Assembly (NCBI GenBank): GCA_021161965.1
Contig: JAGGZP010000020.1
Coordinates: forward strand, 1 to 6,880
DNA length: 6,880 nucleotides
Reading direction: 5' to 3'
From: a bacterium
Lineage (GTDB): Bacteria > Patescibacteriota > Patescibacteriia > UBA2591 > JAGGZP01
The position numbers and the translations under genes are program-made. The notes under the pieces were generated by a model that searched no databases, was not told where the DNA came from, and saw only the letters and a program-made list of their open reading frames with translations. Below are positions 5,764 to 6,880 of the stretch, piece after piece. How positions within the stretch are numbered: the stretch's first letter is position 1; each line of letters starts with the position of its first letter.

Positions 5764-6363
5764 ATGAAAAAACTAGAGATTAAAAATATCAACCACTCCT
5801 TTACCTTAATTGAGATGATTGTTTCAATGGCAATTATTGTTGTGGCAATTACTACTGTAGCGGCAATTTATATTTACAGTATTGGTTCACAAGAAAAAAT
5901 TACCGCGACAACAAAACTTCAACAAGATGCTCAATTTGTTTTAGAAACAATGGCAAAAGATATTCGCGAATATCAAATAGATTATTCTTCTTATACTGAC
6001 CCAATTCCACAGCCAACTTCAACACTTATATTAATTGATTCATCAAATAATAGAATCCAGTATCGAAGAAATCCAACTACCTGCACAAAAGATAATCCCT
6101 GTCGTCTTGAAAAGTGCACTCAATCCGGCACTTGTACTGACAGCGATTTTCATCCTGTTTCGACAAGCGATGTAAGTATTTCGCGCCTTGATTTTTATAT
6201 TCAACCTGATTCCAATCCATTTTCTTCCGGAGCAACTTCTTATCGTAATCCATCTGTCACCATAGTAATAGAACTTCAATCTTACAAGGAGCGCTTTGGC
6301 GCCTATCGTGTCAAAGTCCAACAAACAATTCCTCAAAGATACCAGGAAAAGAGAGAATACTGA
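5764..6363 (+). CDS. PilW/GspJ-like type IV prepilin
   Basis: The 199-residue protein has a 12-residue leader (MKKLEIKNINHS) and then FTLIEMIVSMAIIVVAITTV, a canonical pilin helix with Phe at +1 and Glu at +5. The next stretch, 'KLQQDAQFVLETMAKDIREY' (51-70), matches the PilW/GspJ pattern. The globular part carries four cysteines (107, 113, 118, 124) within 18 residues, which could form two disulfides after export or bind a metal. The end 'YRVKVQQTIPQRYQEKREY' resembles the usual last strand of such proteins. The start is fixed by the leader length; there is no Shine-Dalgarno sequence, and a 9-bp tandem repeat lies directly upstream. The gene ends in TGA, and a dispersed repeat begins two bases later. 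In related systems H-, V- and W/J-type minor pilins form an initiating complex at the fibre tip; that role is an inference here. Confidence 0.87.
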   Translation: MKKLEIKNINHSFTLIEMIVSMAIIVVAITTVAAIYIYSIGSQEKITATTKLQQDAQFVLETMAKDIREYQIDYSSYTDPIPQPTSTLILIDSSNNRIQYRRNPTTCTKDNPCRLEKCTQSGTCTDSDFHPVSTSDVSISRLDFYIQPDSNPFSSGATSYRNPSVTIVIELQSYKERFGAYRVKVQQTIPQRYQEKREY

Positions 6364-6365
6364 TT

Positions 6366-6413
6366 AACCACGGACAGACACGGACATAAAGAACCACGGA
6401 CAAACACGGACGG
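6366..6413 (-). repeat. Two 26-bp CACGGAC-type repeats, inverted relative to the prepilin-leader array
   Basis: AACCACGGACAGACACGGAC begins at 6366 and AACCACGGACAAACACGGAC at 6392, a 26-bp period. The reverse complement, with CCGTCCGTGTTTGTCCGTGG, closely resembles the units in the leader of the first prepilin (for example 4644-4665). Here the period is 26, not a multiple of three, and the repeat is not coding. Confidence 0.85.
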
Positions 6414-6425
6414 GAAAAATAAAAT

Positions 6426-6460
6426 ATAAAATATAAAAAATAAAAAACACAAACTAAAAA
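6426..6460 (-). repeat. A/T-tract module, inverted partner of 1662-1696
   Basis: The reverse complement of these 35 bases matches 1662-1696 with one mismatch; the core is AAAAAATAAAAAACACAAAC. It directly follows the CACGGAC repeats and precedes copy 2 of the palindromic element. Confidence 0.65.
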
Positions 6461-6524
6461 TTCCAAAAATCTAAAAATTTTCAAGTTTAAAAAACGCAGA
6501 AAATTTTTCTAGATTTTTGAGAAC

Positions 6525-6671
6525 CCCGCACCAAATTTGCTCCGAAAAATCGTTTCTAACTAATCATTTATCACTAAATAATTTTAACGTTGCAGCACTG
6601 TGCCCGAATAGGCTTGTCGCTTTAGCGGTGATGTGCTGCCTCCCTGTCATTTTGCAAATTTAGGTGCTGGG
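6525..6671 (+). repeat. Dispersed palindromic element, copy 2 (147 bp)
   Basis: This is the second copy of the element at 1399-1543, in the same orientation, with the same inverted ends (CCCGCACCAAATTTGC at 6525-6540; GCAAATTTAGGTGCTGGG at 6654-6671) and an identical 69-base core (6579-6647). The end pairing extends outward by C6524-G6672 and A6523-T6673. In copy 1 the equivalent first pair is T1398-A1544, a compensatory change that keeps the stem. Most other differences fall in the AT-rich left arm. Confidence 0.87.
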
Positions 6672-6701
6672 GTAAAAAAGATAGTTGATTAGTTGATTGG
6701 T

Positions 6702-6721
6702 TACTTAGTTTACTCTAAGTA
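6702..6721 (+). other. Short perfect hairpin
   Basis: TACTTAG (6702-6708) and CTAAGTA (6715-6721) form a 7-bp perfect stem with a 6-base loop. It is not followed by a T-run, so it is not a standard terminator. It lies between two copies of TAGTTGATTGG. Confidence 0.5.
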
Positions 6722-6754
6722 GAAATCAGCTTGAACCTAATAGTTGATTGGAAA

Positions 6755-6779
6755 TTGAAAATTGAAAATTCATTGAAAA
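6755..6779 (-). repeat. TTGAAAA units, inverted relative to 1594-1614
   Basis: TTGAAAA occurs at 6755-6761 and 6762-6768 head to tail and again at 6773-6779 after TTCA. It is the reverse complement of the TTTTCAA array in the pilM-pilN gap. Confidence 0.65.
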
Positions 6780-6869
6780 TTTCACCCCTCACTTGGCTCA
6801 CTAAATAGTGCCATATAAAAATGAACAATCTTTAAAAGTTTATATCAAAGAACTAAGTGAGGGGTGAAA
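6780..6869. repeat. 90-bp palindromic element with 15-bp perfect terminal arms
   Basis: TTTCACCCCTCACTT (6780-6794) is perfectly complementary to AAGTGAGGGGTGAAA (6855-6869). The interior can form two further hairpins: CACTA/TAGTG with a two-base loop (6799-6810) and ATATAAA (6813-6819) with TTTATAT (6839-6845). The result is again a three-way junction, like the 145-bp element but unrelated in sequence. Only one copy is visible. It may be a MITE-like repeat or a structured RNA. Confidence 0.7.
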
Positions 6870-6880
6870 ATTGATCATTG

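Larger units (their letters stand above)
6364..6880. other. Gene-free, repeat-rich region after the last prepilin gene
   Basis: No convincing coding sequence is seen in these 517 bases. In order they contain the 26-bp CACGGAC-type repeats (6366-6413), the inverted A/T-tract module (6426-6460), copy 2 of the palindromic element (6525-6671), direct copies of TAGTTGATTGG (6690-6700 and 6741-6751) around a 7-bp-stem hairpin (6702-6721), TTGAAAA units (6755-6779), a 90-bp palindrome (6780-6869), and ATTGATCATTG (6870-6880), also found at 1713-1723. No hairpin followed by a T-tract was found, so the operon's terminator is not identified. Confidence 0.75.

Noticed and set aside
6043..6336. Minus-strand ORF of 97 residues
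   Set aside because: It is antisense to the PilW-like prepilin and shows no domain or start signal.
6361..6432. UGA read as Gly (code 25), extending the third prepilin into the repeat
   Set aside because: All other genes are complete without in-frame UGA and use GGN for Gly, and the extension would only translate the dispersed repeat.
6702..6721. Hairpin as an intrinsic terminator of the prepilin operon
   Set aside because: The stem is AT-rich and there is no T-run after it; it is also more than 300 bases past the last gene.

Overview
The window looks like a piece of an AT-rich genome from the Candidate Phyla Radiation (Patescibacteria, Parcubacteria-like). This rests on four things: the type IV pilus gene set, the pilin signature 'REGAEVIRNIRDSNW' (which I associate with pilins of these bacteria), poor or absent Shine-Dalgarno sequences, and intergenic DNA packed with short dispersed repeats. 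It is an inference from gene style, not from a marker gene. The genes read normally in the standard bacterial code, and both TAA and TGA act as stops.

Layout. On the minus strand, positions 2850 down to 38 hold pilM, pilN and pilO, the cytoplasmic/inner-membrane alignment complex of a type IV pilus. pilN and pilO are 7 bases apart. pilM and pilN are separated by 427 bases that contain no gene but several repeats. On the plus strand, starting 105 bases from pilM, come a ComF-type phosphoribosyltransferase gene, then pilD (prepilin peptidase), then three prepilin genes (GspH/FimT-like, PilV-like and PilW/GspJ-like). The last 517 bases hold no gene and are again repeat-rich.

How the genes fit together. 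PilD would cut the leader from the three prepilins made just downstream of it. The mature pseudopilins would sit in a fibre or its tip, built on the PilM-PilN-PilO platform. ComF is classically linked to natural transformation, and its position between two pilus operons fits a DNA-uptake pilus, although this is only context. No assembly ATPase (PilB/PilT), platform protein PilC or secretin is in the window.

What stands out. (1) Three tandem 27-bp units sit inside the leader-coding part of the first prepilin gene. They add 27 residues in frame, and the same repeat family recurs, inverted, just after the last prepilin gene. (2) A 145/147-bp imperfectly palindromic element occurs twice in direct orientation, 5.1 kb apart. 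It has matching ends, a multi-branch internal fold and one compensatory base-pair change. (3) Both intergenic islands are mosaics of the same modules. (4) A second, unrelated 90-bp palindrome with 15-bp perfect arms lies at the right edge. (5) Promoter-like sequences place the pilD start codon, and possibly the pilM one, at the transcription start, suggesting leaderless mRNAs. (6) All three prepilins carry Ser rather than Gly before the predicted cleavage site.
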